Source: DASTFY01 sp963829955 (GTDB lineage Bacteria; Actinomycetota; Acidimicrobiia; Acidimicrobiales; Ilumatobacteraceae). Taken from it: a stretch of 64,000 nt of DNA. A program made the translations under genes and the position numbers. The notes under the pieces were generated by a model. That model made no database searches and was not told where the DNA came from. It saw only the letters and a program-made list of their open reading frames with translations. The stretch is taken from NCBI GenBank assembly GCA_963829955.1, contig CAWHKS010000004.1, positions 1 to 64,000 of the forward strand. Reading direction: 5' to 3'. Numbering within the stretch: position 1 is the first letter of the stretch; the number at the start of each line of letters is the position of its first letter. This document shows positions 1 to 8,912 of the stretch, in pieces.

Positions 1-1
1 G

Positions 2-283
2 GACGAGCTGCGCACGGAGCGCAACAGGGTGCGCAGTGCGCTGTCGCCCTTCGAGGCGTTGACTCGCCGCGAGCAGCGCGTGCTCGGCGCATTGATGGAT
101 GGCATGTCCGCAGAGGAGATCGCGGAGGCCGACTTCGTGGCCCTCACCACGATCCGCTCCCAGATCCGAGCGGTCCTCCACAAGCTCGGGGTCTGCTCGC
201 AGCTGGCCGCCGTCGCGAAGGCCAACCGTGCTGGATGGCAGCCGCCGACGACCGTGCGTCAGCTCGTCGAAGCCGGGCGCTGA
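2..283 (+). CDS. LuxR-type HTH regulator, C-terminal part (5' end outside window)
   Basis: The reading frame is open from the first full codon of the window to a TGA at 281-283, so only the last 93 residues of a larger protein are present. They contain a GerE/LuxR-type DNA-binding helix-turn-helix: LTRREQRVLGALMDGMSAEE, then a recognition-helix segment TIRSQIRAVLHKLGV, the usual pattern for this domain at a protein C-terminus. The input or receiver domain lies upstream and is not visible, so the signal is unknown. The gene converges on the tad operon and is separated from it by a strong hairpin. A regulatory link to the pilus genes is possible but rests on position alone. Confidence 0.75.
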   Translation, partial: DELRTERNRVRSALSPFEALTRREQRVLGALMDGMSAEEIAEADFVALTTIRSQIRAVLHKLGVCSQLAAVAKANRAGWQPPTTVRQLVEAGR

Positions 284-506
284 CCGCTCCTCTCCGCGGC
301 CCTGGCCGGGCTCTTCGTCGGGCGCTCCTGACGACGCGCATCGCTCGCAGCGCCTGTTCATCGCCGGCGGCGTCACGCCCACGGCCATCCATCGCCACGC
401 CCACCGTCTGACGCGCCGTGGCCTACAGCGAGTCCGGTCGATTCGTCACAGCCGTACCGGCGGTTTCAGGCGCTCCGTGATGAGGCGTAGACGCTCGAGA
501 CGTTGA

Positions 507-538
507 CAGGCCCCGGAGCGGGAGAGCTCCGGGGCCTG
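507..538. terminator. Strong bidirectional hairpin between convergent genes
   Basis: A perfect 13-bp inverted repeat (507-519 with 526-538) encloses a 6-base loop. It sits between the end of the LuxR-type gene and the end of tadC, which converge, so it can terminate both transcripts. There is no long T run, as is common for actinobacterial terminators. The rest of the 284-597 gap shows nothing else I can support. Confidence 0.75.
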
Positions 539-597
539 CCGTGTACTGGTCGGATCGGACCCCACTAGCCCTCCGACCAGACCGTGCAACTGTTGCG

Positions 598-1438
598 TCA
601 GCCGCCGAAGGACTTGGAGAACGCCACGACGGACGGGGCCAGCAGGACGACGAAGATCACGGGGAAGAACAGGAGCACGGTGGGGAAGATGAGCTTGGTG
701 CCCAGCTTCGCTGCCTGCTCTTCGATGGCCTGCTTGCGCCGGTCCCGGGACTCCGCCGCCTGGATCCGCAACGTGTCGGCCAATGGTGTGCCGTTGCGCT
801 GCGCCTGGACGAGCGCCTGCACCAGTGTCTTGATCTCCGGGGATCTGCGTACGGTCGGCCAGCGCCCGCAGTGCTTGGTCCCGGGGCACACCGGCTCGCA
901 TGTCGCTGACCGTGTGCTGCAGCTCGGCGGCCAACGGCCCCCGATTGGTCGTCGCCACACGGCTCAGTGCCGCGTCGAAGCCCATGCCCGACGCCACGCA
1001 AATCGTCATCTGGTCGATGGTGTCGGACACCGCGCCACTGATGGCCTCCTGGCGCTTGGAGCGCTGGTTGGAGACCCAGAACCGGGGGGCAAGGAACCCC
1101 ACCGCCGCGCCCAAGAGAGCGAAGAGCGGCTGACCCAGGAACAGGGAGAGCAACACCAGCATGACGATGAGCACCGCCTGCAGGCCCAGCAGCTTGGGCA
1201 CATCCATCCCATGGGGATGTCCGGCCTGGGACAGGTCCCGCTCCATGTTGCGCAGCAGGCCGGTCGGCACGAACCGACGCAGCTTGGCGCCGAGGTTCCG
1301 CATGCCTGACTCGGCAGGCTTGGCCTCGACGGGCAGATCCGCGAAGAGGTTTGCACGGGCCGCTGACGGCTTGACGGTGAGCGTGAGCCATCCCACCAGA
1401 ACAGCAGCAGCGATGAACGCTCCGAAGAGGACGGGCAT
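598..1438 (-). CDS. tadC: TadC-like inner-membrane platform protein of the Tad pilus (frameshifted)
   Basis: A type II secretion F-domain protein that, with TadB, forms the membrane platform on which the TadA ATPase drives Flp pilus assembly. It starts with an ATG at 1438, two bases after the tadB stop, and opens with a hydrophobic segment (VLFGAFIAAAVLVGWLTL). A double membrane region follows (VLIVMLVLLSLFLGQPLFAL), then the F-domain helix bundle (SDTIDQMTICVASGMGFDAA). The C-terminal part (EIKTLVQALVQAQRNGTPLA and a last membrane segment) lies in another frame ending at 598, so there is one 1-base shift near 837-842, at a run of G. Total length about 280 residues is normal. Last gene of the operon, followed by the 507-538 hairpin. 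Confidence 0.85.
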
Positions 1439-1440
1439 CG

Positions 1441-2336
1441 TCAGACTCCCTTCACCCGGACCATCCGACTGACCACGAGCCAGCCGAGCGTCAAGCGAGA
1501 CAGCGCCGTAGGCCAGCAGCAACGGGCCAACGCCGTGGAACATCACGTCCCGGAAGTTGCTGTCGATGATCGAGCGCACAACGAAGATGGCGATCGGGAG
1601 GCCTGTCAGGACCTTCACCGAGATGCGCCCCTCCGCGGTGAGCGTCTTGATCTGCCTGCGCATCCGGAACCGCCCTCGTACGGTGTCGTTCACGTTCGAG
1701 AGCACTTCGGCCAGGTTGCCACCAGTGTCCCGGTTGATCTCGACTGCGGAGGCGATCCACTCCAGGTCAGCCGAAGCCATCCGTTGGGCGGTAGCTCGCA
1801 TGGCAGTGTGAAACTCCACACCGAATACGGGTCTCGGCCAACATGCGGTCGAACTCAGAACGAGCCGGTTCGTCTGCCTCGAGGACCACCGAGTCGAAGG
1901 CCTGCGGCAGGCTGTGTCCGGACCGCAATGAACTGATGAGCAGCTGCAGGACATCGGGAAGCTGCGCCGCGAAGGCCTCTTGGCGCTTACGGCCTTTGGA
2001 CTTCACCACCATGTGGGCCACGATGACCGGAGCCACTAGGCCAACGAGAGCGAAGACCGGACCGACGAGCAGACCCAGGATCACCATCACCACCGTCGCC
2101 AGCACGACTCGAAGAGCGAACAGACCAGGTTCGGTCTCGATGCCAGCGAGGTTGAGGGCGTGGGCGAGAGCCTGGTGCTTTCCACGACGGTCCAGGAAGT
2201 CGTCCATCGACTTGCTGAGGCTCACCTTCTCGCGCTCGATGCCGAGACGCGTCTTGCTGACCCGCCGACCGGGAAACGCCATGAGGATGAGGGAGGCGGA
2301 CCCCACGAAGAAGGCCGCGATCGAGAGCCACTTCAT
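1441..2336 (-). CDS. tadB: TadB-like inner-membrane platform protein of the Tad pilus (two frameshifts)
   Basis: F-domain partner of TadC in the pilus assembly platform. The ATG at 2336 overlaps the tadA stop (ATGA). The N-terminus has a membrane segment (WLSIAAFFVGSASLILMAF), then a hydrophobic pair and the typical LPDVLQLLISSLRSGHSLPQ motif of TadB/T2SSF proteins. The protein continues in a second frame from about 1830 (GVEFHTAMRATAQRMASADL) and in a third near 1500, ending LGWLVVSRMVRVKGV and TGA at 1441. Two 1-base shifts are therefore needed to restore about 298 residues, the expected length. The restored stop lies just before the tadC start, which supports the reconstruction. Confidence 0.85.
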
Positions 2337-3634
2337 CGCTCGAACACCCCCTGCGGGAGGGTGATGCCGTGATCATGTAGACGACGCTCGAACGAGGGAC
2401 GGATACCGGTGGGCGCGAGAGCCTTCTCGTTCCAGTCATACTTGAAGACGTCCTGCATGGTGATGACGTCGCCCTCCATGCCGAGTACCTCGGTCACGTT
2501 GGCGACGACCCGGCGGCCATCGCGTAGCCGCTCGATGTGCACCACGAGGTTCAGCGCCGAAGCGATCTGCTCCCGGATGGCCCGGCTGGGAAGGTCGAAG
2601 CCCGCCATCAGCACCATCGTCTCGATGCGGGCCAGCGCGTCCCGAGGGGCGTTGGCGTGCACTGTCGAGAGTGAACCGTCGTGGCCGGTGTTCATGGCTT
2701 GGAGCATGTCGAGGGCCTCCGATCCACGGACCTCGCCCACGATGATGCGGTCAGGCCGCATACGAAGGCTGTTGCGCACGAGATCCCGGATGGTGATCTC
2801 GCCCACGCCTTCCAGGTTGGCCGGGCGAGCTTCGAGCCGGATCACATGGTCCTGGTGGAGCTGCAACTCCACCGCGTCTTCGATGGTGACGATTCGCTCG
2901 TCGTACGGCACGAAGCCGGAGAGCACGTTCAGAAGTGTGGTTTTGCCGGTGCCCGTGCCACCCGAGACGAGGATGTTCAACCCGCCTTCGACCGCCGCCG
3001 ACAGCACCGTCGACACGGCAGGGGTGAAAGTGCCCATCTCCACCAGGTCAGCGGCCCGGAACGGGTCCTTGGCGAACTTTCGGACCGTGAGGATGGAACC
3101 GTCCAGCGACAGCGGAGGCACGATGACGTTGACTCGGGAGCCGTCAGGCAGACGAGCGTCCACCATCGGCGACGACTCGTCGATGCGCCGGCCCACTCGT
3201 GACACGATGCGATCGATGACACGACGAAGGTGCGCTTCGCTGATGAAGCGGGCCTTGGTCGCCTCGATCCGACCCTCACGCTCCACGTAGATGAAGTTGG
3301 TCCCATTGACCATGACCTCGGTGACCGCAGCGTCATCGAGGAACTTCTCGATCGGGCCATAGCCCATGACGTCGCGAGCGATCTCCAGCACGAGCCGGTG
3401 CCGCTCTTCATCGGTGAGTGGAGCGTTCTCAGCCGCCATGATCGACTGGATCTCTTCGGTCACTGTGGCGTACAGGAGCTCTTCGCTCTGCGTCTCGAAG
3501 AGCCGCTGGCCCAACCGCTCGAAGAGCATGTTGGAGATGGCGACCTTGAACTCGGACAGGCCGTCCACCGGAGCCAGGTGACGCTTGGGCTTGTCCGCGC
3601 CACCTGCCTTGTTCATGCGTTCGGTCAGGCTCAT
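2333..3634 (-). CDS. tadA: TadA/CpaF secretion ATPase of the Tad pilus
   Basis: Hexameric type II/IV secretion ATPase that powers Flp pilus assembly at the cytoplasmic face of the membrane. The frame is intact over 433 residues. It shows the N-terminal domain (DVMGYGPIEKFLDDAAVTEV), Walker A (SGGTGTGKTTLLN), the Asp box (DRIIVGEVRGSEALDML) and a His box (HDGSLSTVHAN). Start at 3634 is supported by an AGGAGG-like site 9 bases upstream and by overlap with the restored stop of cpaE (ATGA). Its own stop overlaps the tadB start. The open frame runs on upstream through cpaE into cpaB as one 980-codon ORF; this is an artefact of a shift in cpaE, not a natural fusion. Confidence 0.93.
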   Translation of the reverse strand: MSLTERMNKAGGADKPKRHLAPVDGLSEFKVAISNMLFERLGQRLFETQSEELLYATVTEEIQSIMAAENAPLTDEERHRLVLEIARDVMGYGPIEKFLDDAAVTEVMVNGTNFIYVEREGRIEATKARFISEAHLRRVIDRIVSRVGRRIDESSPMVDARLPDGSRVNVIVPPLSLDGSILTVRKFAKDPFRAADLVEMGTFTPAVSTVLSAAVEGGLNILVSGGTGTGKTTLLNVLSGFVPYDERIVTIEDAVELQLHQDHVIRLEARPANLEGVGEITIRDLVRNSLRMRPDRIIVGEVRGSEALDMLQAMNTGHDGSLSTVHANAPRDALARIETMVLMAGFDLPSRAIREQIASALNLVVHIERLRDGRRVVANVTEVLGMEGDVITMQDVFKYDWNEKALAPTGIRPSFERRLHDHGITLPQGVFER

Positions 3635-4522
3635 CGTCCAGCCCTCCTGAACAGCGCCCTTGCGGTCACCGGTGGCAGTGGTGGGCGTGAACAGATGTGA
3701 CACCTGCACCATCTGCCGAGCGACCTTCGACTTCGGCTCCAGCTTCACGACCGGCGTGCCGATGTTCATCGACAACGGGATCTCCCACGCCGAGGGGATC
3801 ATCGTCACGATCGGCCAACCGATCGCTTCGGCGGCGTCGGAAGGGTTGATCCCCACCTTGGCATCGGCCCGGTTCAGCACGAAGTGCCGGTTCTTGGTGA
3901 CGCCGAGCGTGTCCATGGCGTCCACGGCCTTGCGCAGCGACCGGATGCTGGTGACGTCCAGGCTGGACACCAACAACAGATCCGTAGCCAGCTCGAGCGC
4001 CGACAGCGTGCGATCGTCGAGACCGGCCGGGGTGTCCACGACCACGTAGTCGAAGTCCTGGGCCAGCAGCGGGATCACACGACTCACATGCTCGTGGGTC
4101 ACCGTGTCGGCCTCAGCCGGGGTTCTCGCCCCGCAGAGCACGTACAGGCCCGGCTCGTAGGGGGTGAGGAACAGCTTGATGGTGGTGGCATCCACGTTGT
4201 TGGACTGAGCAACCTCGGCCAGGTTGTGCTCCGGATGGAGACCCAGGCTGGTGCACATGTCACCGAATTGGACGTCGAGATCGAGCGCGGCCACTCGGCC
4301 GGGGAACTGCTCAGCCAGAGCGACAGCGAGGTTGGACGAGACGGCCGTCTTGCCGGAGCCACCCTTGGGCGACACCACGACGATGACCTTGCCCATCTTG
4401 ACGGGCGGAGGAGGGGGCAGGTGCCCGTTGGTGCTGACCTCGACGGAGACAGGCATCCCGGCTAGGCGCTCAGCGACATCCCTCTGGAGGCGAGCGGGGG
4501 CGTAGATGATGGTGTTGTCCAT
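3631..4522 (-). CDS. cpaE: CpaE/TadZ-like MinD-family localisation ATPase (frameshift at 3' end)
   Basis: MinD/ParA-superfamily ATPase that places the Tad apparatus in the cell. The deviant Walker A is SPKGGSGKTAVSSNLAVALA about 55 residues in, followed by DLDVQFGDM and the VVVDTPAGLDD motif. The N-terminal receiver-like domain of longer CpaE proteins is very short here. The ATG at 4522 shares a base with the cpaB stop (TGATG). At the 3' end the frame runs without a stop into tadA. One shift near 3665-3675 gives the ending ALFRRAGR and TGA at 3631, overlapping the tadA ATG. An Arg-rich end of this type is usual for actinobacterial CpaE, so I take the shift as a sequence error. Confidence 0.85.
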
Positions 4523-5275
4523 CACGTCGCCACCGTGTAGATGCTGCCCAGCGTGATGATGCCGGTGCCATCGTCCTTGACCGTGGCCGGCTCGTTCGAG
4601 AGCCACACGTGCCCGAACTCGGTCGGCGAACACGAAGCGCTCGGACTGCGCCGGGGTGAGGGCCAGCGTGACGATGTAGTTGCTCGACGACACCTGTGAC
4701 TGCCCGTCCTTCTGGTTCGAGACCGGATCGCCAGTGGTCTGGACGTTGGTGACCGGCACCTGGTGGAACTCCAGGTGCGTGGTGTTGGGGGTCTTGGCCG
4801 GAGTGGTGGTGTCCGACTCGGGCTTGTTCGTGTCGAATGGCTCGAAGCTGAGGTACACGCCCACGGTGTCCCCGGCCTTGAGCGTGCCACCGACCGCACG
4901 TTCAGCCGAGAACGTGGCCGAGATGGTCACCTTGTCTGCGTGGTCGCTCTGCACGGCGGCAGCCAGACGGGGCTTCACCAACTGGTCACCCGGTTGCAGA
5001 TCGCTCACGGCTACCTGGTTCCCGATCTGCTCCTCGCTGGTGAGCGCCCCCGGCTGGAGGGCCTTCCGCTGCACGGTGCCCACATGGGTGGCAGCCTTGA
5101 CGGTGGCAGCGTCGGCGCCCTTGGGCACCTGCTTATCGACGATGACGACGGCAGTCTGCGCTTCGGAGGCCTCCGCATCGGCCTTGGTGCTGTTCGCCCA
5201 AGACACGAGGCCTACCGCGCCAACTCCCGCCAAAGCCACCGCAACGATGGCTCCAGTGACGCGACGTCGATTCAT
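4522..5275 (-). CDS. cpaB: CpaB-like pilus assembly protein (SAF/RcpC type, frameshifted)
   Basis: Periplasmic, membrane-anchored component of the Tad system that works with the secretin or cell-wall-spanning part. It has one N-terminal membrane anchor (GAIVAVALAGVGAVGLVSWA) and then a SAF-like domain with the typical segment AAATHVGTVQRKALQPGAL. The central part (TLKAGDTVGVYLSFEPF) belongs to the RcpC/CpaB region. A shift near 4620 moves the end to another frame, EFGHVWLSNEPATVKDDGTG, finishing IITLGSIYTVAT and TGA at 4522. Restored length is about 250 residues. An AAAGGA site stands upstream of the ATG at 5275. It follows the TadG-like gene by 40 bases and belongs to the same operon. Confidence 0.85.
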
Positions 5276-5315
5276 GATGTTTGTGGGGTCCTTTCTGGCC
5301 TGTTGGCCGTTGGTG

Positions 5316-6246
5316 TTAGTCGGTGAGGCGCACGAGGCAGGTCAAGAGCGGGTTCGAGCTAGCCGGGCCACATGTCAACCCAGGGACGATGACCGCACCC
5401 TGGGTTGTGAAGCCCTTGAACCAGCCTCGGATGCACGGCTTATTGACGTTCTCGTTGACACCGCCATCGGTGCTGGCGTCGCACTGCTTGTTCAACGTGC
5501 CGCCGGCGTTGTTGCCGTTGGTGCTCCAGCCGGTGATATGGAAGAGAGCGAAGGCCATGACGTGGTACTGACCGTGGGAGCCGTTGGCTGACTCGGTGTC
5601 CCACACCGGAAGCAACACGTCCTTGTCGAGGTACCCGTTCAGGTCACTGCACCCGGTGCCGCCGAGGTTGTTGCCGGTCGTACCTTGGATGTTGTCGCCG
5701 ACAAGGACCGTCTGCGAGGCGTGCATCCACTGTCGACGGAGCCGAAGTTGCCCGAGGGAGTGCTGCACCCTGGCACAGCGTAGGAGTGCAGCGTGATCTT
5801 CACGTTCTGGGCCAGGCTGGCGAACGAGCAGGAGCCAACGGTGATAGGGAAGACGCCGGCATAGGAGCCAAGAGCACCCCACTTAGCGGTGGCGTCACCT
5901 TTCGTCGTGGGGTTGTTCGACGTGAAGACGAACGGCGCCGGCTTCTGCACCGTGGCTTTCACCTCAGACTTGCCATCGCAGAATGAGAAGATCGCATCAG
6001 CTTCCTCGGGCGCTACGAATGTCACGGTCTGCCCGCTCTTCAAAGTCGGGCAGGTTGTTGTTCATATCCAACCCGTTGGCACAGTTGAGCGCCACGGCAA
6101 GCGCTTGGGCATCAGCGCTGTTCTGTGCCCGTCCCTTGTGAGCGAACAAGCTGACCGATGTCGAGAGCGAAGGCTGCCATGAGCAGAAGAGCCGTCATCC
6201 CCACGGTTACAAGGACGAGGACAGAGCCCTCGTCGTCACGCTTCAT
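5316..6246 (-). CDS. TadG-like Flp pilus assembly protein (several frameshifts)
   Basis: The N-terminus (MKRDDEGSVLVLVTVGMTAL, then an ALDIG-type end of the membrane helix) is the classical start of TadG-like proteins, which are anchored by one N-terminal helix and exposed outside. Pieces in different frames follow without a gap: FAHKGRAQNSADAQALAVAL near 6090-6150, GQTVTFVAPEEADAIFSFCD from 6030, and a long C-terminal piece ending LTCLVRLTD at 5316. At least three 1-base shifts (about 6140, 6040 and 5735) are needed. The exposed part is Cys-containing and rich in Asn, Gly and Thr, with no known domain that I recognise. Its ATG overlaps the TadE-like stop (ATGA). Confidence 0.75.
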
Positions 6247-6551
6247 CCGCCGCATCGGTAGCTCACTGACTCTTGAGGCGTCGCCGGGGTAAGGAATGAA
6301 AGGAACGACCCACGCATAGGTCTTGGTGACAGTTCTTTCCACGATGACTCCGTTGGTGATGTCGTCGGCGTACAAGCGAGAGCAGCGGCGCGAGCTTGGA
6401 CGCGAGCGTCGTCCGCAGCCTGCATGTGAGCGTTGATGAAGATGCCCACGGAGATGATGGCGAACACGAGTAGGCAGAGCAGGCTGCCCACGATGGCGAA
6501 CTCGACGGTGGCGAGACCGGAGTCGTTACGAGAGTGGGGTGAGCGGTTCAT
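6243..6551 (-). CDS. TadE-like pseudopilin (compensating frameshifts)
   Basis: A short pseudopilin-like protein. The N-terminal TadE motif SGLATVEFAIVGSLLCLLVF is followed by a helix rich in Ala (AADDARVQARAAALA), and the last residues SVSYRCGG are the usual TadE ending. The middle is out of frame: in another frame the same DNA reads DDITNGVIVERTVTKTYAWV and VPFIPYPGDAS, which fits a TadE C-terminal domain much better. Two opposite shifts (about 6365-6375 and 6285-6290) are therefore likely. Its TGA overlaps the ATG of the TadG-like gene. Function in pilus biogenesis follows from family and position. Confidence 0.75.
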   Translation of the reverse strand: MNRSPHSRNDSGLATVEFAIVGSLLCLLVFAIISVGIFINAHMQAADDARVQARAAALACTPTTSPTESSWKELSPRPMRGSFLSFLTPATPQESVSYRCGG

Positions 6552-6568
6552 GGTAGGGGCCGAACGGG

Positions 6569-6590
6569 GGGGAGGGCCGAAGCCCTCCCC
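6569..6590 (-). terminator. GC-rich hairpin with CGAA loop between flp and tadE (possible attenuator)
   Basis: A perfect 9-bp stem (6569-6577 with 6582-6590) closes a CGAA tetraloop. It lies between the pilin gene and the rest of the operon on the same strand. Its position suggests partial termination, so that the abundant pilin would be made in excess of the assembly machinery, or mRNA protection of the pilin segment. Function is inferred. Confidence 0.55.
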
Positions 6591-6604
6591 CTCCCGATCA
6601 TGGG

Positions 6605-6790
6605 TCAGCCGACGTTGGCGATGAGGTCCTGGATCGCGCGTCTGGACGTCGCCGCCGAGGGTCGCGAAGACGAAGCCCTGCGCCAGCGGTCGACGACAGC
6701 GGCGGCGACGGCGTACTCCACCATCGTCAGGCCAGCGTCGGTGGTGTCGGCCTCGACGGCCGGGGTGAACTTCTCAACGAGGTTCAGCAT
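6605..6790 (-). CDS. flp: Flp-type major pilin precursor (internal compensating shifts)
   Basis: Small type IVb pilin of the Tad system. The precursor begins MLNLVEKFTPAVEADTTDAG and is then cut by the prepilin peptidase before LTMVEYAVAAA; Glu at +5 and Tyr at +6 are the defining Flp residues. The C-terminus IQDLIANVG is also typical. Between them, the DNA read in another frame gives QGFVFATLGGDVQTR, which matches the usual hydrophobic pilin core, so two opposite shifts lie at about 6690 and 6635. An AAAGGAG site stands 10 bases before the ATG at 6790. A hairpin in the leader and one after the gene suggest separate control of pilin amount. Confidence 0.85.
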   Translation of the reverse strand: MLNLVEKFTPAVEADTTDAGLTMVEYAVAAAVVDRWRRASSSRPSAATSRRAIQDLIANVG

Positions 6791-6814
6791 TTGGAATGTG
6801 CTCCTTTGGTTATT

Positions 6815-6836
6815 CCCCGATCCCCGCCTATCGGGG
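6815..6836 (-). promoter_or_regulatory. Hairpin in the flp leader
   Basis: A 7-bp inverted repeat (6815-6821 with 6830-6836, loop of 8) lies 25 bases upstream of the flp start codon and just before its Shine-Dalgarno sequence. In the mRNA it would form a GC-rich stem in the 5' leader. A role in stability or translation of pilin mRNA is inference only. Confidence 0.35.
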
Positions 6837-6917
6837 TGGGTAGCGAGGAGCACGCTAAGGACGAGCCCGAGACGGCGAATCGTCAACATTGATGATTCTC
6901 CCGGTGTGGACGCTCCG

Positions 6918-6923
6918 TACCGT
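6918..6923 (+). promoter_or_regulatory. -10 box (TACCGT) of a leaderless promoter for the prepilin peptidase
   Basis: TACCGT is followed by 7 bases and then the ATG at 6931. This spacing puts the transcription start at or next to the start codon. It also argues for the ATG at 6931 over the one at 6889. Confidence 0.45.
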
Positions 6924-6930
6924 GCCAGCC

Positions 6931-7488
6931 ATGCCTCTCCCCGCGTTCGTGCGCAAGCACGCCCTCAACGCCATCACCGCCCTGCTCTTCGGCGTCGCCT
7001 TATGGCGGCTCGGCCTCAGTCCGGAGCTCCCCGCCGTGCTCGCCTTCATCTTCGGCGGCGTGCTGCTGGCGGTGATCGACTGGAAGGTGCGGCGTCTGCC
7101 GACCCGGCTCGTCTACTACACCCTCGCCGGCGTGGCTGCCGGGCTCACGTTCGCGTCGCTCGTCGAGTGGGACTGGAAGCCGCTCGCCACTGCGTTGCTT
7201 GGTGCGGCCCTCTTCTCTGGTGCGTATGGCCTGATCTGGTTCGTGTCGAAGAAGATGCTCGGCCTGATGGTGCTCGGCTTCGGCGACGTTCGTTTGGCGA
7301 TGGTGCTGGGCGCGCTGCTCGGCTGGTACGGCCTCGAGTACGTGTTCTACGGCGCGCTCCTCGGACAGCTCCTCGCGGTGATCGTGGGGATTGGCTTGTG
7401 CATCAGGGAGCGCAAGCTCCGCCTGCAGTTCGCCTTCGGCCCTCCGCTGTTGATCGGCACGCTGGCCGTCGTCTTGCTGCACGGCTGA
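6931..7488 (+). CDS. Prepilin peptidase, A24 family (TadV/CpaA-like)
   Basis: Membrane aspartic protease that cleaves the leader of Flp prepilins. The 185-residue protein is hydrophobic throughout, with about six membrane segments. It has both catalytic aspartates of the family: D50 in VIDWKVRRLP and D119 in the GFGDVRLAMVLG motif. The N-terminal methylase domain of PilD-type enzymes is absent, as in TadV. I chose the ATG at 6931 because of the TACCGT box 7 bases upstream; an in-frame ATG at 6889 would add 14 residues. Divergent from flp and presumably its processing enzyme. The VWA-TadB gene follows after 12 bases. Confidence 0.88.
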   Translation: MPLPAFVRKHALNAITALLFGVALWRLGLSPELPAVLAFIFGGVLLAVIDWKVRRLPTRLVYYTLAGVAAGLTFASLVEWDWKPLATALLGAALFSGAYGLIWFVSKKMLGLMVLGFGDVRLAMVLGALLGWYGLEYVFYGALLGQLLAVIVGIGLCIRERKLRLQFAFGPPLLIGTLAVVLLHG

Positions 7489-7500
7489 CCGGTTGCTGTG

Positions 7501-8743
7501 ATGAAGCGTCTCATGCTCCTCGTGGCGGCCGCAGTGGCTGTCTTCGCTTCACCCGCGGCCGCGGCTGACGCGCCGCTGGCTACGCCGGCCGACTTCGAGG
7601 TCATGCTCGTCGTCGACACATCCGGGTCGATGGCCGGCACGCCGATCGACGTTGCCCGGAATGCGGCCGTGTCCTTCGTGACGCAGATGCCCTCGGACGT
7701 ACGAATCGGAGCGGAGTCGTTCGGACGGGAGATCAAGGTGTGGTCCGCGCCGACGCTCGATCATATGGCTGTCGCTCAGCAGCTCGGAGCCCTGACGACC
7801 GGAGGCGACACTCCGCTCCACGACGCCGTCATCACGGCCGCCCGGTCGTTCACACCAGCCGCGCGGTACAAGGCGATCGTGCTGCTCTCTGACGGCGGGG
7901 ACAAGAACAGCTTCGCCAGCCTGGACGAGGCGGTGGCCGCGGTGTCAGGCATCCACGTCGAAGCAGTCTCACTGACCACCCCCAAGACCGACTTGGGCGC
8001 CCTCACCCGCCTCGGCACGGTCACCCCGGCGGAGGATCCCGCCGCCCTGCCCGCCGTACTCGGGAGGCTGGCCGCGCTGTTGATCCCCGCCACAGTCGAG
8101 GCGGCTCCTGCGCCGACCACGGTCGCGCCAACGACCGTCCCACCCACGACCGTCGCCCCGACGACCGTCCGCGCCCACGACCGTCCCACCCACGACTGTT
8201 GCACCGACGACGGCCGCGCCGGCGCCGACCAGCGTCGTCGCCGCGTCGCCCGCCCCGCGTCACAGGTCCCAGACCGGAATGAGGATCGGTGCCGGATTGG
8301 TCGTCGTCGCGCTGCTCCTCGCCGGAATCGTCGCCTTGGTCGCTCGGGCCATCGTCGCCGTGCGGAGGCGTGATCGCCGCACCGCCTTCGCAGCCTCACT
8401 ACCCCAGGCCCTCCAGCTCCTCACGAGCTCGCTTCGCAGCGGCCACGGCATACCCCAGGCGCTCGACGCGGTGGCCGTGGGCGCCGACGAGCCGGCACGG
8501 GGCGAGTTCCAGCGCGTGATCATCAAGACCCGTCTCGGCCGCGACCTCACGGAAGCGATCCGCCAGCTGGCCGAGCGGATGCAGAGCAGCGAGCTCGAAT
8601 GGGTCGCCCACGCGATCGACATCCATCAGGAGACCGGCGGCAACCTGGCCGACATCCTGGACCGGCACGGGCGCGAGCACACGCCGCTCGCCGACGCCTC
8701 CTTGCCTCGCGAGGATGCACGTGGCGCGATGATTGAGCGGTAG
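7501..8743 (+). CDS. Secreted VWA domain fused through a Pro/Thr linker to a truncated TadB-like F domain
   Basis: Residues 1-22 form a signal peptide ending in AAAAD. A von Willebrand A domain follows with an intact MIDAS start (VVDTSGSMAGTP, D39/S41/S43) and a TPLHDAV segment. Then come seven PTTV-type repeats, one membrane helix (GAGLVVVALLLAGIVALVAR) and a TadB-like F domain (LPQALQLLTSSLRSGHGIPQ) that stops about 115 residues in, after GGNLADILD, instead of continuing to the usual membrane helices. One extra C at 8169-8170 breaks the frame inside the linker; removing it joins both halves. Such fusions would place a metal-dependent adhesion domain outside and a pilus-platform domain inside. 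The short F domain could be real truncation or a further indel. Confidence 0.75.
8110..8215 (+). repeat. Seven 15-bp tandem units encoding an (A/P)PTTV linker
   Basis: Seven units of 15 bases encode APTTV or PPTTV variants between the VWA and membrane parts. The fifth unit is displaced by a single extra C at 8169-8170, which marks the exact site of the frameshift in this gene. The repeats are coding, without spacers, and are not a CRISPR array. Confidence 0.85.
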
Positions 8744-8900
8744 AGGGCCCAGCCAGAACGACCCGGTGCGTGGATGTGCTTGCTCACGTCGGTCTGTTCC
8801 GCGGGGCAGGCTGGCGCTCGAATCCCGGGTATCGATGCCGACCGTTCTACCGCCGGTGTGCTCGCTGTGGAGGTACCCCAGGCCGCGCCGGGTCCACCAG

Positions 8901-8906
8901 TAGGGT
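8901..8906 (+). promoter_or_regulatory. -10 box (TAGGGT) of a leaderless promoter
   Basis: TAGGGT is followed by 6 bases and then the GTG at 8913 of the membrane protein gene. The 8744-8912 gap otherwise shows no gene. Confidence 0.45.
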
Positions 8907-8912
8907 TAGCGG

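Noticed and set aside
2333..5275. A single 980-codon ORF that would fuse CpaB, CpaE and TadA
   Set aside because: Each junction is explained by a 1-base shift; the restored stops and starts overlap as TGATG and ATGA, and the proteins have their normal lengths separately.
8110..8215. Tandem repeats as a possible CRISPR array
   Set aside because: The units are 15 bases long, have no spacers and encode a Pro/Thr linker inside a gene.
8800..8860. tRNA-like T-loop sequence (CTCGAATCCCGGG) upstream of the membrane protein gene
   Set aside because: No matching T stem, acceptor or anticodon arm could be paired around it.
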